A stretch of 47,923 bases of DNA from Acetobacter estunensis (GTDB lineage: Bacteria > Pseudomonadota > Alphaproteobacteria > Acetobacterales > Acetobacteraceae), in contig NZ_WOTH01000023.1 in assembly GCF_011516945.1 (NCBI RefSeq), forward strand, positions 1-47,923. The letters are read 5' to 3'. Positions within the stretch are counted from its first letter, which is position 1. Every line of letters starts with the position of its first letter. The position numbers and the translations under genes were made by a program. The notes below the pieces were generated by a model. The model was given only the letters and a program-made list of their open reading frames with translations. It was not told the origin of the DNA and ran no database searches. Shown here piece by piece: positions 17,572-26,098 of this stretch.

Positions 17572-19092
17572 TCATGCCGCGCTCTTGCGACGAAACTTAC
17601 CGCCGACGCCGGAAAAGCGCTTGAGAATCTCATGCAGCATGTCGCGCCGGAAGAGCGCGAGAAGACCGACATACGCCGCACACATGACCACGCCAATGGC
17701 CATGCACTGACCGAAGTCCGTGGCGCGGATGCCCGGGATTTGTGCAGCGAGCAGACCAAAGGCAGCCGCCACGGTCGCGAAGAAGGCGGGCATGAAGTAG
17801 AATTCCGCGACAGTTGTCCACTTCACACCGTTTCTCATCAGGACGAGATACGAGGTGGCGGGGGGCCATGTGAAATAATAAATCGCAACGGCCAGAGCGA
17901 CCCCCATGACGCCGTCCAACCATCCGCCCCCTATTACCAATGCGTAGAAAATTGGAGCAGCAGCAAGCATGTAGAAAAAGCTTCGTGAAAACTCACGACG
18001 GGCACTCAAAAGAGCGCCAGTAATCCAACTCAGAGCATCAAAAGGCAGTCCAATACTTAAAATTACAACATAAGGAACGGCCGCCATCCACCGTTCACCA
18101 AAAAGCAAGTGAAGCCCAGGTTTTGCGAGGGCCGCCTGCAAGAAACAAAATGGCATGACCAGATAGCCTAACAGTCGACAGGCCCGGATCACGGCTTCAA
18201 CCTGACGAGGCGGATCATTACGAAACTGAGCCAAGGCTGGGAAGACTACATTACTAACATTACCCGCCAGCATCCGCACGGGTTGCGCCGCAAAACGAAA
18301 GGCAAAAAAGTAATAGCCAACGGCTGTTTTCGATGCGATCAATCCCAATACTATATAGTCACCTTGATTTACGAATTCAATCAAGGTTCTACTGAGCAAA
18401 ACAAGAGTACTATTGCCGAATAAATACTCCACCTGTACGCGCCGGAAACTTCGGCCAATTTTTGGAGCAGAACGTCTCCAGAACCAGATGGCGCGCAATA
18501 GCCCAACAATAGGGAAAGGAAGGGCGAAAGCATAGGCTTTGAAGCCCAACGCCGCGAGCACAATAGTCAATATCTGCAAAGCAAGAATATCAAAAGTATT
18601 ATATGTCGCAAGAAAACGGAAATCCATCTCCGCACGAATTCGGGCGGCGGGTACGGTCGCCAACGCTCTTAAAGGTGTGGCCAATGCCATGGCTATAATC
18701 AAACCGCTAAGTTCTGGCGAGTGGTACCAATAGGCGGCAACGGGTGCCATTGCGCACATACCGAGCATCCCCACTACGCTGATGATAAAACTCAACCAGA
18801 AGGCAGGCGCTTCCCATAAAGGAATAGATTTTTGACGCTGCAATAAAACCTCATCGATACCAAAACCAATGAGAGAATTTGCAATAGTCGTTACCGTAAA
18901 GGCCAATCCGATGGCCCCAAAATCTTCCGGCAGCAACAGGCGGGCAAGGATCAGCTGAGAGAAAAAACCGATACCTCTCGCGGCAAAGCTTTGCATGACC
19001 AGCCAAAGAAATCCACTGGTTGCCGCTTTGCCCACACTCCCTGATTTAGCCGTTGGCATCGTCATGACGCAGACCGCACGATTAAGAGGCAC
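17572..19092 (-). CDS. Oligosaccharide flippase (Wzx/MurJ-like MOP superfamily)
   Basis: A protein of about 506 residues with 12 or more hydrophobic helices. The N-terminus is typical of polysaccharide exporters: SGFLWLVMQSFAARGIGFFSQLILARLLLPEDFGAIGLAFTV. It contains the flippase-family block FAFRFAAQPVRMLAGNVSNVVFPALAQ, as in WzxC-like proteins. It would flip a lipid-linked oligosaccharide across the inner membrane. The start is uncertain: GTG 19092 has AGG seven bases upstream, while ATG 19065 and 19059 do not. Base composition falls in the middle of the gene (about 18000-18900) compared with its ends, as in the neighbouring GT2 gene. It is divergent from that gene. Confidence 0.85.
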   Translation of the reverse strand: MPLNRAVCVMTMPTAKSGSVGKAATSGFLWLVMQSFAARGIGFFSQLILARLLLPEDFGAIGLAFTVTTIANSLIGFGIDEVLLQRQKSIPLWEAPAFWLSFIISVVGMLGMCAMAPVAAYWYHSPELSGLIIAMALATPLRALATVPAARIRAEMDFRFLATYNTFDILALQILTIVLAALGFKAYAFALPFPIVGLLRAIWFWRRSAPKIGRSFRRVQVEYLFGNSTLVLLSRTLIEFVNQGDYIVLGLIASKTAVGYYFFAFRFAAQPVRMLAGNVSNVVFPALAQFRNDPPRQVEAVIRACRLLGYLVMPFCFLQAALAKPGLHLLFGERWMAAVPYVVILSIGLPFDALSWITGALLSARREFSRSFFYMLAAAPIFYALVIGGGWLDGVMGVALAVAIYYFTWPPATSYLVLMRNGVKWTTVAEFYFMPAFFATVAAAFGLLAAQIPGIRATDFGQCMAIGVVMCAAYVGLLALFRRDMLHEILKRFSGVGGKFRRKSAA

Positions 19093-19269
19093 CTCTCAGC
19101 CTGCACCTGTCTCATCATCACTCCTATCTAAATTAACCACTCACCAAGGAATTAAATCACCATGTTTCTCGCGACAGAAAAAGGCCTTCATGCGAAAATC
19201 CTGCACACCATGATCGATTTTCAAGCTTATTAAAGCTATCACAACACCACATCGAAAGGAGGAAGGGCC

Positions 19270-20352
19270 ATGTCAGAGATTGATGTTTTAATGTCTGTGT
19301 ATAACTGTGAATCCTATATTTTAGAAACACTGCAAAGCATTCAGGGACAATCAATTCAGGATATTCGCATTATTATCGTGGATGATGGATCAACAGATCA
19401 AACAGCAAAAATAATTCAAAAAGAAGCCGAAAATGACCCTCGCATATTCTATTTTTATCAAAAAAATGCTGGCATCGTATCGGCTCTGACAACAGGCTTA
19501 CAATATTGTTCCGCTCCCTTTATCGCCAGGCATGATGGAGATGACATCTCTCATCCTTTGCGCTTTGAAAAAGAACTGACTTATCTTAAAGAGAATGAAG
19601 ATTGCGTCGCAGTAAGCTGTTATATTGACTTGATAGATGAAAAAGGTCACGCAATACCACGTGCTCCATACACATATCCTTTGGATACAACTGACCCTTA
19701 TTCTTTTCCAGCAGTAGAGCCTTATATCTCACAGCCATTTCTTATGTTACGAGCCGACAGTCTCCATGCTATCGGTGGTTATCGATATCTGCGCAGTTCA
19801 GAAGATACCGATTTGTATTGGCGTCTGCGGGCCGTAGGTCGCCTGCATGTCTTACCAGAAGTCCTTGGAACCTATCGTATCCATGGAAACTCAACGACAT
19901 CCGGATCAAAAAAGAACATGCGACAATCAGCCGTATGGTCTCAACTTGCAGCCATTTCCGAACAACGTAGATTAAACAATTATGCGGATAATTCTTTCAC
20001 TCATGATTTCATGACCACCTTAAGCGAAGCCGAAAACTGGCGAGATATTCTTGACCGGGCTGGACAACAACTGACAGAAAATGAAAAAAAATGGCTTCAA
20101 ACAGCGTGCGCAGCCAAATTTCTTGAGCTTTGCAAGATGCGAGCAACATCAGCCAGTAAAGAAGACTTGATATTTATCAGAACTGCTCTCGCCGATAATC
20201 CTGCCATTTCCGAAGGCGCTATCATGGAAATGACGCGCTTATGGAACAGCGGACAGAGGCGCGAAGCCATTCTTATGGCCATAGCACTGAAACAGCCCAA
20301 ACTTGCTGCACGAGCGACAATAAGGAATCTTAAGAAGAGCCTCACATCATAA
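19270..20352 (+). CDS. Family 2 glycosyltransferase
   Basis: A 360-residue GT2 (GT-A fold). It opens IDVLMSVYNCESYILETLQSIQ, has the nucleotide-binding VDDGST (D38-D39), the metal site HDGDD (D89 and D91), and the acceptor segment SSEDTDLYWRL. A helical C-terminal third has no named domain. The donor sugar is unknown. A strong ribosome-binding site (AAAGGAGGAAG) precedes ATG 19270. The gene is clearly AT-richer than the flanks, with many AAA/AAT/TAT codons, pointing to horizontal acquisition. Its neighbours are a flippase and a glycosyltransferase, so it probably builds a surface polysaccharide. Confidence 0.88.
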   Translation: MSEIDVLMSVYNCESYILETLQSIQGQSIQDIRIIIVDDGSTDQTAKIIQKEAENDPRIFYFYQKNAGIVSALTTGLQYCSAPFIARHDGDDISHPLRFEKELTYLKENEDCVAVSCYIDLIDEKGHAIPRAPYTYPLDTTDPYSFPAVEPYISQPFLMLRADSLHAIGGYRYLRSSEDTDLYWRLRAVGRLHVLPEVLGTYRIHGNSTTSGSKKNMRQSAVWSQLAAISEQRRLNNYADNSFTHDFMTTLSEAENWRDILDRAGQQLTENEKKWLQTACAAKFLELCKMRATSASKEDLIFIRTALADNPAISEGAIMEMTRLWNSGQRREAILMAIALKQPKLAARATIRNLKKSLTS

Positions 20353-20380
20353 TAATACTAGAATTCTTAAAACCTTACCT

Positions 20381-21247
20381 TCAATAATCCGGATGAACAA
20401 ACGCCTTCTTCCCATTCAACCGCCACTTCAGGTTCAACCAGACCCGGTACAGGAAGAAGGCAACCTTCAGATGCAGCGGCAACACCACAACTGAATTCCG
20501 GTTGACGGAATAATGCCGCCCATCAACATGATTATCTCGCCCTGTTATGGCGTAAATCAGGTGAATATCCCGGTCATAACGATACAATTTGTGCCGATAG
20601 CGGCTGACCAAGGGGTAGATCGTATTTGAATACATAATCGGACCGGTCACGTTCAGCACACCGATGCGCCCCGTCAGATGCGTCCATGGACTATAATCAT
20701 CCACCGCTTTCAACATGGCGGGGATGACAGCCCTTAGAAACGGATGCCCCTTACACCCGATGACGTGCCATTGTTGATACTCGCCACCGGGAATGGGAAC
20801 GGCCTTACGGAGCCCCACTCCTTCGTCAGGTTGCCCCGGCTGATTCTGCCATTGCGTAAGGATGAAACCTTCATCCCCTGAAATGGAAGCGTCGATCTTT
20901 CCTTCGATTCCGCTTTTCACATCGAAATACAGCCCGCCCACCGCGTAAATGAGCAGGTACCGCAAAAAATCCGATCGTGCCGCCGCATATTCCGGATTGA
21001 TGCGCTCATAATAAGCCAGCACCTCAGGGCTGTAATATTTGAGAATGAACGCTCGCGCGCTGGCTTCGTCATACTGACGGAACTCGTAATCAGGATTATT
21101 CGCCTTCATCTGATCGATGTAGCGTCGATAAACCTCGGGAATCGTGCCACCAAAATAAATATGATGAACAATTTTTGGGATTGTCTCACCTTCCTCAACA
21201 AACGGAACCAGCAAATCATAGTCCATGAGGCTGCGCGGTTTGTTCAT
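20381..21247 (-). CDS. Och1/capsular-type glycosyltransferase (Gly_transf_sug family)
   Basis: A 288-residue glycosyltransferase of the group that uses sugar nucleotides through a DXD-like motif. The family opening is IPKIVHHIYFGGTIPEVYRRYIDQMKANNPDYEFRQYDE (the IPKxIHxxW-type start). It continues to YAAARSDFLRYLLIYAVGGLYFDVKSGIE. The second acid of the usual DXD is Lys here (D109-V110-K111), a variant that is common enough in this family that activity cannot be excluded. The C-terminus (NGKKAFVHPDY) is short and basic. The start is ATG 21247; an in-frame GTG at 21298 adds 17 residues. It lies just beyond the 3' end of tRNA-Ser. Confidence 0.75.
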   Translation of the reverse strand: MNKPRSLMDYDLLVPFVEEGETIPKIVHHIYFGGTIPEVYRRYIDQMKANNPDYEFRQYDEASARAFILKYYSPEVLAYYERINPEYAAARSDFLRYLLIYAVGGLYFDVKSGIEGKIDASISGDEGFILTQWQNQPGQPDEGVGLRKAVPIPGGEYQQWHVIGCKGHPFLRAVIPAMLKAVDDYSPWTHLTGRIGVLNVTGPIMYSNTIYPLVSRYRHKLYRYDRDIHLIYAITGRDNHVDGRHYSVNRNSVVVLPLHLKVAFFLYRVWLNLKWRLNGKKAFVHPDY

Positions 21248-21401
21248 CAAGGCGGTTCCATCTGTTTTATGCCAACAGATCAGCGCGTACGAACCCACGC
21301 TGATATTCTTTCTGTCTAGCGTCCAGAAAACCCTGCGTCCATGACAGAGAACATTCTGGATTAACAGATAATGCCTGTATTTATATTGGATATTTTGAAA
21401 A

Positions 21402-21493
21402 TGGCGGAGGGGATGGGATTCGAACCCACGATACCAGTTTCCCGGTATAACGGTTTAGCAAACCGCCGCCTTCAGCCTCTCGGCCACCCCTCC
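21402..21493 (-). tRNA. tRNA-Ser (anticodon GCT)
   Basis: A 92-base class II tRNA with encoded CCA (21404-21402). The 7-bp acceptor stem is GGAGGGG with CCCCTCC, the discriminator is G, the D-arm contains GGCCGAGAGGC, the anticodon loop is TTTGCTAAA (anticodon GCT at 21459-21457), and there is a long variable arm and a T-arm GGGTTCGAATCCC. It reads AGC/AGU serine codons. Confidence 0.96.
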
Positions 21494-21526
21494 GCAAGGC
21501 CCCGTCATATAAATCCTGACGAGACA

Positions 21527-21556
21527 GTGCGGGCGGGAACATAAGGTATCCCGCAC
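21527..21556 (-). terminator. Hairpin between ribH and tRNA-Ser
   Basis: A 7-bp inverted repeat GTGCGGG (21527-21533) and CCCGCAC (21550-21556) encloses a 16-base loop, 41 bases after ribH. There is no T-run, so it may be a processing or weak termination structure. Confidence 0.35.
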
Positions 21557-21596
21557 GCGGCGTCAAACCCTCCCGCACGTCTTATTCACCCGTATT

Positions 21597-22079
21597 TCAG
21601 GCACGAATCTGCCGCAGAAGCGCGATGGATTCGACGCAGGCCGCCGCTGCCTCGCGCCCCTTGTTGTGCACGTCTTCGCGTGAGCGCGAAACCGCCTGCT
21701 CCTCGGTGTAGGTCGTAAGAATACCGAAGGCGATCGGCGTCTCTGTGGCCAGCGATGCCTGCTGGATGCCCACCGTCGCGCCAAGGCTGATGAACTCGAA
21801 ATGCGCCGTGTCGCCCTTGATGACACATCCAAGGCAGATCACGCCTTCATACTTGCCGGTCTTGGCCAGCGTCTGCGCCAGCAGCGGAAGTTCGAATGCG
21901 CCCGGCGCGAGGAACACATCATCCGAAGCCACCTCAATCCCGTGCTCGCCCAGCCACTCGATGGACCCGCGACGCAGCCCGCCCGTCACGTCTTCATTGA
22001 AACGGCTGACCACCAACGCCAGACGCGGCGCGGGCGAGAGGTGCTGCGAAGGAATGGAGTCCGGAGAACGTGTGCTCAT
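21597..22079 (-). CDS. ribH: 6,7-dimethyl-8-ribityllumazine synthase
   Basis: A 160-residue lumazine synthase, the penultimate step of riboflavin synthesis. Conserved blocks are LALVVSRFNEDVTGGLRRGSIEWL, the VFLAPGAFELPLLAQTLAKTGKYEGVICLGCVIKGDTAHFEF region (substrate loop GAFELP and phosphate site KGDTAHFE with catalytic His), and IAFGILTTYTEEQAVSRS. It normally assembles as a pentamer or 60-mer capsid. Its start overlaps the ribBA stop (ATGA), so it is translated in the same operon. Confidence 0.95.
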   Translation of the reverse strand: MSTRSPDSIPSQHLSPAPRLALVVSRFNEDVTGGLRRGSIEWLGEHGIEVASDDVFLAPGAFELPLLAQTLAKTGKYEGVICLGCVIKGDTAHFEFISLGATVGIQQASLATETPIAFGILTTYTEEQAVSRSREDVHNKGREAAAACVESIALLRQIRA

Positions 22080-23404
22080 GATGTGACCTTATTCGAAGAA
22101 GGAGTGACCGAATCCGCCCGCAAGGCATGGCCCATGCGCTGACGCTTGGCCTCCAGATAGGCGCGGTTGAATCGGTTGGGAGTAATTTCCACGCCAACGC
22201 GCGCGCGCACGGTAAAGCCCTGCGTTTCCAGAGCCTGCACTTTGGCTGGATTATTCGTCATCAGATCGAGCGTAGTGATGCCGAGATCGCGCAGGATCGC
22301 ACCTGCAGCCGCCCAGTCACGTTCATCGGTGGCAAACCCGAGATGATGATTGGCGTCGATCGTATCCAACCCCTGATCCTGAAGGGCATAGGCCCGGATC
22401 TTGTTACCCAACCCGATGCCGCGTCCTTCGTGACCGCGCACATAAAGCAGCACGCCACTCTCGGCCTCACCAATCCGGCGCAGCGCCGTGTGAAGCTGAT
22501 CGCCGCAATCGCAGCGCATGGAGCCGAGGGCATCACCCGTCACGCATTCGGAATGCATCCGCACCAGTGGCACAGCCTCCTTCGCTGTCGGATTACCTTT
22601 TACAAGCGCCACATGCTCCACGCCTTTTTCGTCACGGAAGGCATGGACCACAAGATCCTCGCCGCCATACACGCTTGGCAGGGACGCTTCGGCCAGTTCC
22701 GCCACAACCGCACCTGCCGCAGGTGCGGTCTGAGCAACGGCAGCCTGAACAGTCTTGCCCACCACAGGGTCGAGGCCGTATGCGCGCACCCACTCCACCA
22801 GTTCGGCAATCGAGACGATGGGCAGGTCATGCTCACGCGCGAACACTTCCAGCTCCGGACGACGCGCCATCGTGCCGTCTTTGCTCATAATCTCACAGAT
22901 GACCGCCGATGGCGCGCATCCGGCCAGACGCGCAATGTCGATGGAGCCTTCGGTATGACCGTTGCGTTCCACCACACCTCCGGGCGCGGCCCGCAGCGGA
23001 AAGACATGACCGGGCGAGACCAGATCGGCCGCCGTGGCGTCGGGGGCGACGGCCGCCTGCACGGTGCGCGCGCGATCATGCGCCGAGATGCCGGTGGTTA
23101 CGCCGTCGCGCGCCTCAATGGATACTGTGAAGGCCGTGCCACGGGGCGCGGTGTTGTTCTTCACCATCATCGGCAGGCCGAGCCGCTCCACGCACTCCGC
23201 TGTGAGCGGCAGGCACACCAGGCCGCGCCCATGCGTGACCATGAAGTTCATCGCCTCGGGCGTCATGAACTCGGCCGCCATGACCAGATCGCCCTCGTTC
23301 TCACGGTCCTCGTCATCGACCATGATGACCATGCGACCGTCCCGAATGGCCTCAACCGCCCGCTTCAGCGGGAGAGGCATTTCGTTCATCACCGATACCG
23401 ACAT
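22076..23404 (-). CDS. ribBA: Bifunctional 3,4-dihydroxy-2-butanone 4-phosphate synthase / GTP cyclohydrolase II
   Basis: A 442-residue fusion supplying both precursors of riboflavin. The N-terminal RibB domain (about residues 10-210) has the acidic loop MVDDEDRENEGDLVMAAE, THGRGLVCLPL and the HVFPLRAAPGGVVERNGHTEGSIDIARLAG block. The C-terminal RibA domain has the zinc cysteines C287, C298 and C300 in SECVTGDALGSMRCDCGDQ and the GTP-binding GHEGRGIGLGNKIRAYALQDQG. Both active sites look intact. GTG-type alternatives are not needed: ATG 23404 has GGAGAG six bases upstream and overlaps ribE by 16 bases. Confidence 0.95.
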   Translation of the reverse strand: MSVSVMNEMPLPLKRAVEAIRDGRMVIMVDDEDRENEGDLVMAAEFMTPEAMNFMVTHGRGLVCLPLTAECVERLGLPMMVKNNTAPRGTAFTVSIEARDGVTTGISAHDRARTVQAAVAPDATAADLVSPGHVFPLRAAPGGVVERNGHTEGSIDIARLAGCAPSAVICEIMSKDGTMARRPELEVFAREHDLPIVSIAELVEWVRAYGLDPVVGKTVQAAVAQTAPAAGAVVAELAEASLPSVYGGEDLVVHAFRDEKGVEHVALVKGNPTAKEAVPLVRMHSECVTGDALGSMRCDCGDQLHTALRRIGEAESGVLLYVRGHEGRGIGLGNKIRAYALQDQGLDTIDANHHLGFATDERDWAAAGAILRDLGITTLDLMTNNPAKVQALETQGFTVRARVGVEITPNRFNRAYLEAKRQRMGHALRADSVTPSSNKVTS

Positions 23405-23991
23405 ACGCTCTCCACATATTTCGCGATTACGTCCACCTCGACATTCACCGGATCACCCGGCAAGAGCGAGCCCAACGTGGTATGTTCCCACGTGTGCGGA
23501 ATGATCATCAGCTCGATGGTGAAATCGTCACCCTCCGGCTCGCCCACAGCGTTCAGCGTCAGGCTGATACCGTCGAGCGTGATCGATCCCTTTTCGACCA
23601 GATAGCGGCGCAACGCGCTCGGCACGCTCATGACCAGCCGCCGTGCGTCTCCCACCATTTCAGTGGAGCGGAATGTCGCCAGACCGTCCACATGGCCCTG
23701 AACGATGTGCCCGGATAGCCGTGTGGTCGGTGTGACGGCCCGCTCCAGATTGACGCGGTCGCCTTCTTTCAGACGACCAAGCGCCGTTCGGTCCAGCGTC
23801 TCGGCACTGACAAAGAACTGGACACGTCCATGTGCGTCGAACTCGGTCGCGGTGAGGCAGACGCCATTCACGGCAATGCTCTCACCCAGAGCCACATCGG
23901 TCAGGCCCGTGTCGATATCGAGAACACGAGATGCCTCGCCCTCTCGCACCGCCGCGACCTTTCCAAGATGCTCGATAATTCCTGAAAACAT
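23389..23991 (-). CDS. ribE: Riboflavin synthase (alpha chain)
   Basis: A 200-residue riboflavin synthase that dismutates two lumazines to riboflavin. It starts MFSGIIEHLGKVAAV (canonical MFTGIIxxxG) and consists of two lumazine-binding repeats. The first has ESIAVNGVCLTATEF and the RVNLERAV-SGHIVQGHVDG block; the second has KGSITLDGISLTLNAV. The upstream in-frame extension to 24120 lies inside ribD and is rejected. It starts 7 bases after the ribD stop. Confidence 0.95.
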   Translation of the reverse strand: MFSGIIEHLGKVAAVREGEASRVLDIDTGLTDVALGESIAVNGVCLTATEFDAHGRVQFFVSAETLDRTALGRLKEGDRVNLERAVTPTTRLSGHIVQGHVDGLATFRSTEMVGDARRLVMSVPSALRRYLVEKGSITLDGISLTLNAVGEPEGDDFTIELMIIPHTWEHTTLGSLLPGDPVNVEVDVIAKYVESVCRYR

Positions 23992-23998
23992 CTGTTCC

Positions 23999-25045
23999 TC
24001 ACACCAAGACCGGCGCGACAGGCGCATGCGCCCCGGCCAGTTCCCCGAACAGGGCCAGCGGTGTGTCCGCATGACGCTGTTCGACTGAAAATCTCTCGCT
24101 TCCGTCTGGCTGTATGCCAATCGTCAGCCAGTCGTCCCACACGTCCTGCTCCCGCAGGGTCGCAAGCAGTTCAGGCCCGGCTTCCACAAGTGCCCACAGC
24201 GCACCGGCTTCGGCCAGACGCTGCGGAATATCCCTGACATCATCGAGGAAGATCACATCAAAGATCTTTTCCGTCTGCTCCAGCCACGCGGAAGGCACTT
24301 TCTGCGTGCGCGAACACACGGCCAGCACCCTCTTTCTGCGCTCGGCATGATCGCTCACACGCCGCACATTCAGGCCGGGCAGATCGGCGCGGACCGTGCC
24401 GCCAGACGTCACCACGGCATCCGTGGCGCGACGCAGCCGATGCGCCAGATCGAGAGCCGCTGGAGAGGTAAAGGTTGTGCGCCCGACAGGAGGAATCATG
24501 CCGCCACGCTCATCCACTGCCTGCTTGACGGTGAGCCATGTGCGCCCCTGCGTGCTCCAACGGATAAAGGGGGCGATCAACCCGCGGCACTGCGCCAACA
24601 AATGTTCGCCATCGGGCAGATGTGTGTATTCGCGCTCCAGCCAGCGCACCGCGCGGCCAGCCGCTTCAAGCCGCGCCGCTCCACCGCCCGCCACCTGCGG
24701 GTTGGGATCGGCGCAGGCAATCCAGACCGTCTTCACAGGCGTTGCGAGCAGCGCTTCGGCACAAGGAGGCGTGCGACCGGTGTGATTGCAGGGTTCGAGA
24801 GTGACGATCGCCGTGACGATCCGGTCCGTCAGACCACGCTGCGCGCACTCATGAAGCGCGCGCGCCTCGGCATGGAATGCGCCAGCGCGATGATGCGCCG
24901 CAACAGCGAGGATCTGGTCATCCGCATCGAGCAGCGCGCAACCAACGGGCGGATTGGGAGCTGTGGCGCCAACGAAGCGACACGCCTCTCCAACCGCTGC
25001 GCGGAAGGCTTCACTTATCTGCTGATACTCTGAACGACCGGCCAT
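23999..25045 (-). CDS. ribD: Bifunctional diaminohydroxyphosphoribosylaminopyrimidine deaminase / reductase
   Basis: A protein of about 348 residues. The N-terminal cytidine-deaminase-like domain has VGATAPNPPVGCALLD, the zinc motif HAEARAL, and VTLEPCNHTGRTPPCAEAL (second and third ligands). The C-terminal reductase domain has WLTVKQAVDERGGM, RRATDAVVTSGGTVRADLPGLNVR and ends in a LALFGELAGA-type segment. It converts the GTP cyclohydrolase II product to ribitylaminopyrimidine. ATG 25045 matches the family start, but its ribosome-binding site (GAGG, close spacing) is modest. It is the first gene after the FMN riboswitch, so it leads the operon ribD-ribE-ribBA-ribH. Confidence 0.93.
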   Translation of the reverse strand: MAGRSEYQQISEAFRAAVGEACRFVGATAPNPPVGCALLDADDQILAVAAHHRAGAFHAEARALHECAQRGLTDRIVTAIVTLEPCNHTGRTPPCAEALLATPVKTVWIACADPNPQVAGGGAARLEAAGRAVRWLEREYTHLPDGEHLLAQCRGLIAPFIRWSTQGRTWLTVKQAVDERGGMIPPVGRTTFTSPAALDLAHRLRRATDAVVTSGGTVRADLPGLNVRRVSDHAERRKRVLAVCSRTQKVPSAWLEQTEKIFDVIFLDDVRDIPQRLAEAGALWALVEAGPELLATLREQDVWDDWLTIGIQPDGSERFSVEQRHADTPLALFGELAGAHAPVAPVLV

Positions 25046-25149
25046 CAACCTCGTCCGCCATACGACACGCACACGTCGACTCAGGGCAGACATACGGTTG
25101 CTCACACAGGACACACCATGTGCGCCTGTATCGTTCACCGCCGCTCTCT

Positions 25150-25298
25150 CTCATCCGGACTATACCGTCGGCTCCGGAATCACACCGGATCTGCTGACCC
25201 TTCCCCAGATGAGGAAGGCGCTCGCGGGCTTCCGATCCATCTCACAAGAGAAAAACCGGTTACCGCCGGTGGGGAATTGCACCCCGCCCTGAGAACGT
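25150..25298 (-). promoter_or_regulatory. FMN riboswitch (RFN element)
   Basis: On the minus strand the conserved aptamer blocks appear in order: CAGGGCGGGGTGCAATTCCC then CACCGGCGGTAA (25292 downward), AGCCCGCGAGCG, GGTCAGCAGATCCGGT, and TTCCGGAGCCGACGGT with AGTCCGGATGA at 25160-25150. All belong to the RFN consensus. It lies about 105 bases before the ribD start. FMN binding would lower expression of the riboflavin operon; whether by termination or by hiding the ribosome-binding site is not clear from sequence, as I see no T-tract hairpin in the gap. Confidence 0.96.
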
Positions 25299-25394
25299 CT
25301 TTCAACACTATGAAGGGCGTCTTTGCGAAAAAGCAACCCACTTTTGCCAATGCGTCACTTCACAACCGCTTAATCGTTGCGAATCCGATAGAAA

Positions 25395-25436
25395 CGAAAA
25401 ACCCGGAAGATCGGCATTTCCGCCAACCTTCCGGGC
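25395..25436 (-). terminator. Rho-independent terminator after the O-methyltransferase
   Basis: On the minus strand an 8-bp stem CCCGGAAG (25435-25428) with CTTCCGGG (25409-25402) is followed by TTTTTCG. It lies 13 bases after the methyltransferase stop and before the riboswitch promoter. Confidence 0.8.
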
Positions 25437-25447
25437 TGTTATGCGCT

Positions 25448-26062
25448 TCAACCTTCGAAGCGGCTGACCTCAATACCAGTTCCCACCGGAAGCAGGACGC
25501 TTGTGATGCCGGGCTTCTCCCGGATGGCGCGACCATAGCGCCGGACATCTTCCGTGCCGGGACGGATCATGTTGTCCGCCACCACAATCGCGCCGGGAGC
25601 CAGTTTGGGATAGAACGCCTCCAGACAGGGAACGTAGAGATCCTTCCACAGATCAACGAAGACGAAATCCACTTTCCCCGCCACGTCATTAATAAGCTGC
25701 ACGGCATCACCGACGCGAAACTCAATGTGTTCCGAAAGACCGGCACGTGCCGCCATCTCCTGTGCATGACGTGACTTGTAATCATGCACTTCCATCGTGA
25801 TGAGACGACCGCCGCTCGCTCGAGCGGCGTCCCCCAGCCACATAGCGGAATACCCAAAGGATGTTCCAAGTTCGAGGATCGTGGGATGCGCAAGACTGCG
25901 GGCCAGAATGTTGAGCAACTGCCCCGTATCCGGTCCGATGGAGCGCATACGTTGATCCTGCCCACCGTCCCGTCCACCCGGTGGTTCCACGCGCGGCCCG
26001 TCCCGTTCCGCGCGCATCCGTTCGTGATAGATATCGAGAACCGAAGAAAGCGCTTCGTCCAT
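25448..26062 (-). CDS. O-methyltransferase (caffeoyl-CoA/catechol OMT-like, class I)
   Basis: A 204-residue SAM-dependent O-methyltransferase of the small OMT family. Motifs are PTILELGTSFGYSAMWLGDAA (SAM loop), RLITMEVHDYKSRHAQEMAARAG, FRVGDAVQLINDVAGKVDFVFVDLWKDLYVPCLEAF (metal-site region; the common FIDAxK is FVDLWK here), and APGAIVVADNMIRPG, containing the DN pair. The substrate is unknown. GGGAG lies ten bases before ATG 26062. It is followed by a strong terminator and is transcribed in the same direction as the PadR gene upstream, with 36 bases between them, so the two may be cotranscribed. Confidence 0.85.
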   Translation of the reverse strand: MDEALSSVLDIYHERMRAERDGPRVEPPGGRDGGQDQRMRSIGPDTGQLLNILARSLAHPTILELGTSFGYSAMWLGDAARASGGRLITMEVHDYKSRHAQEMAARAGLSEHIEFRVGDAVQLINDVAGKVDFVFVDLWKDLYVPCLEAFYPKLAPGAIVVADNMIRPGTEDVRRYGRAIREKPGITSVLLPVGTGIEVSRFEG

Positions 26063-26098
26063 CAGTCAACTCCCTGCTTCCATAAAACCGTTCCGGCT

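Noticed and set aside
17520..21500. Attachment-site repeat of the tRNA-Ser 3' end
   Set aside because: I looked for a copy of the acceptor/T-arm sequence near the left end of the low-GC patch and found none; there is also no integrase gene.
22127..23605. 492-residue open frame antisense to ribBA
   Set aside because: His/Arg-rich composition and no family pattern; ribBA on the other strand is complete.
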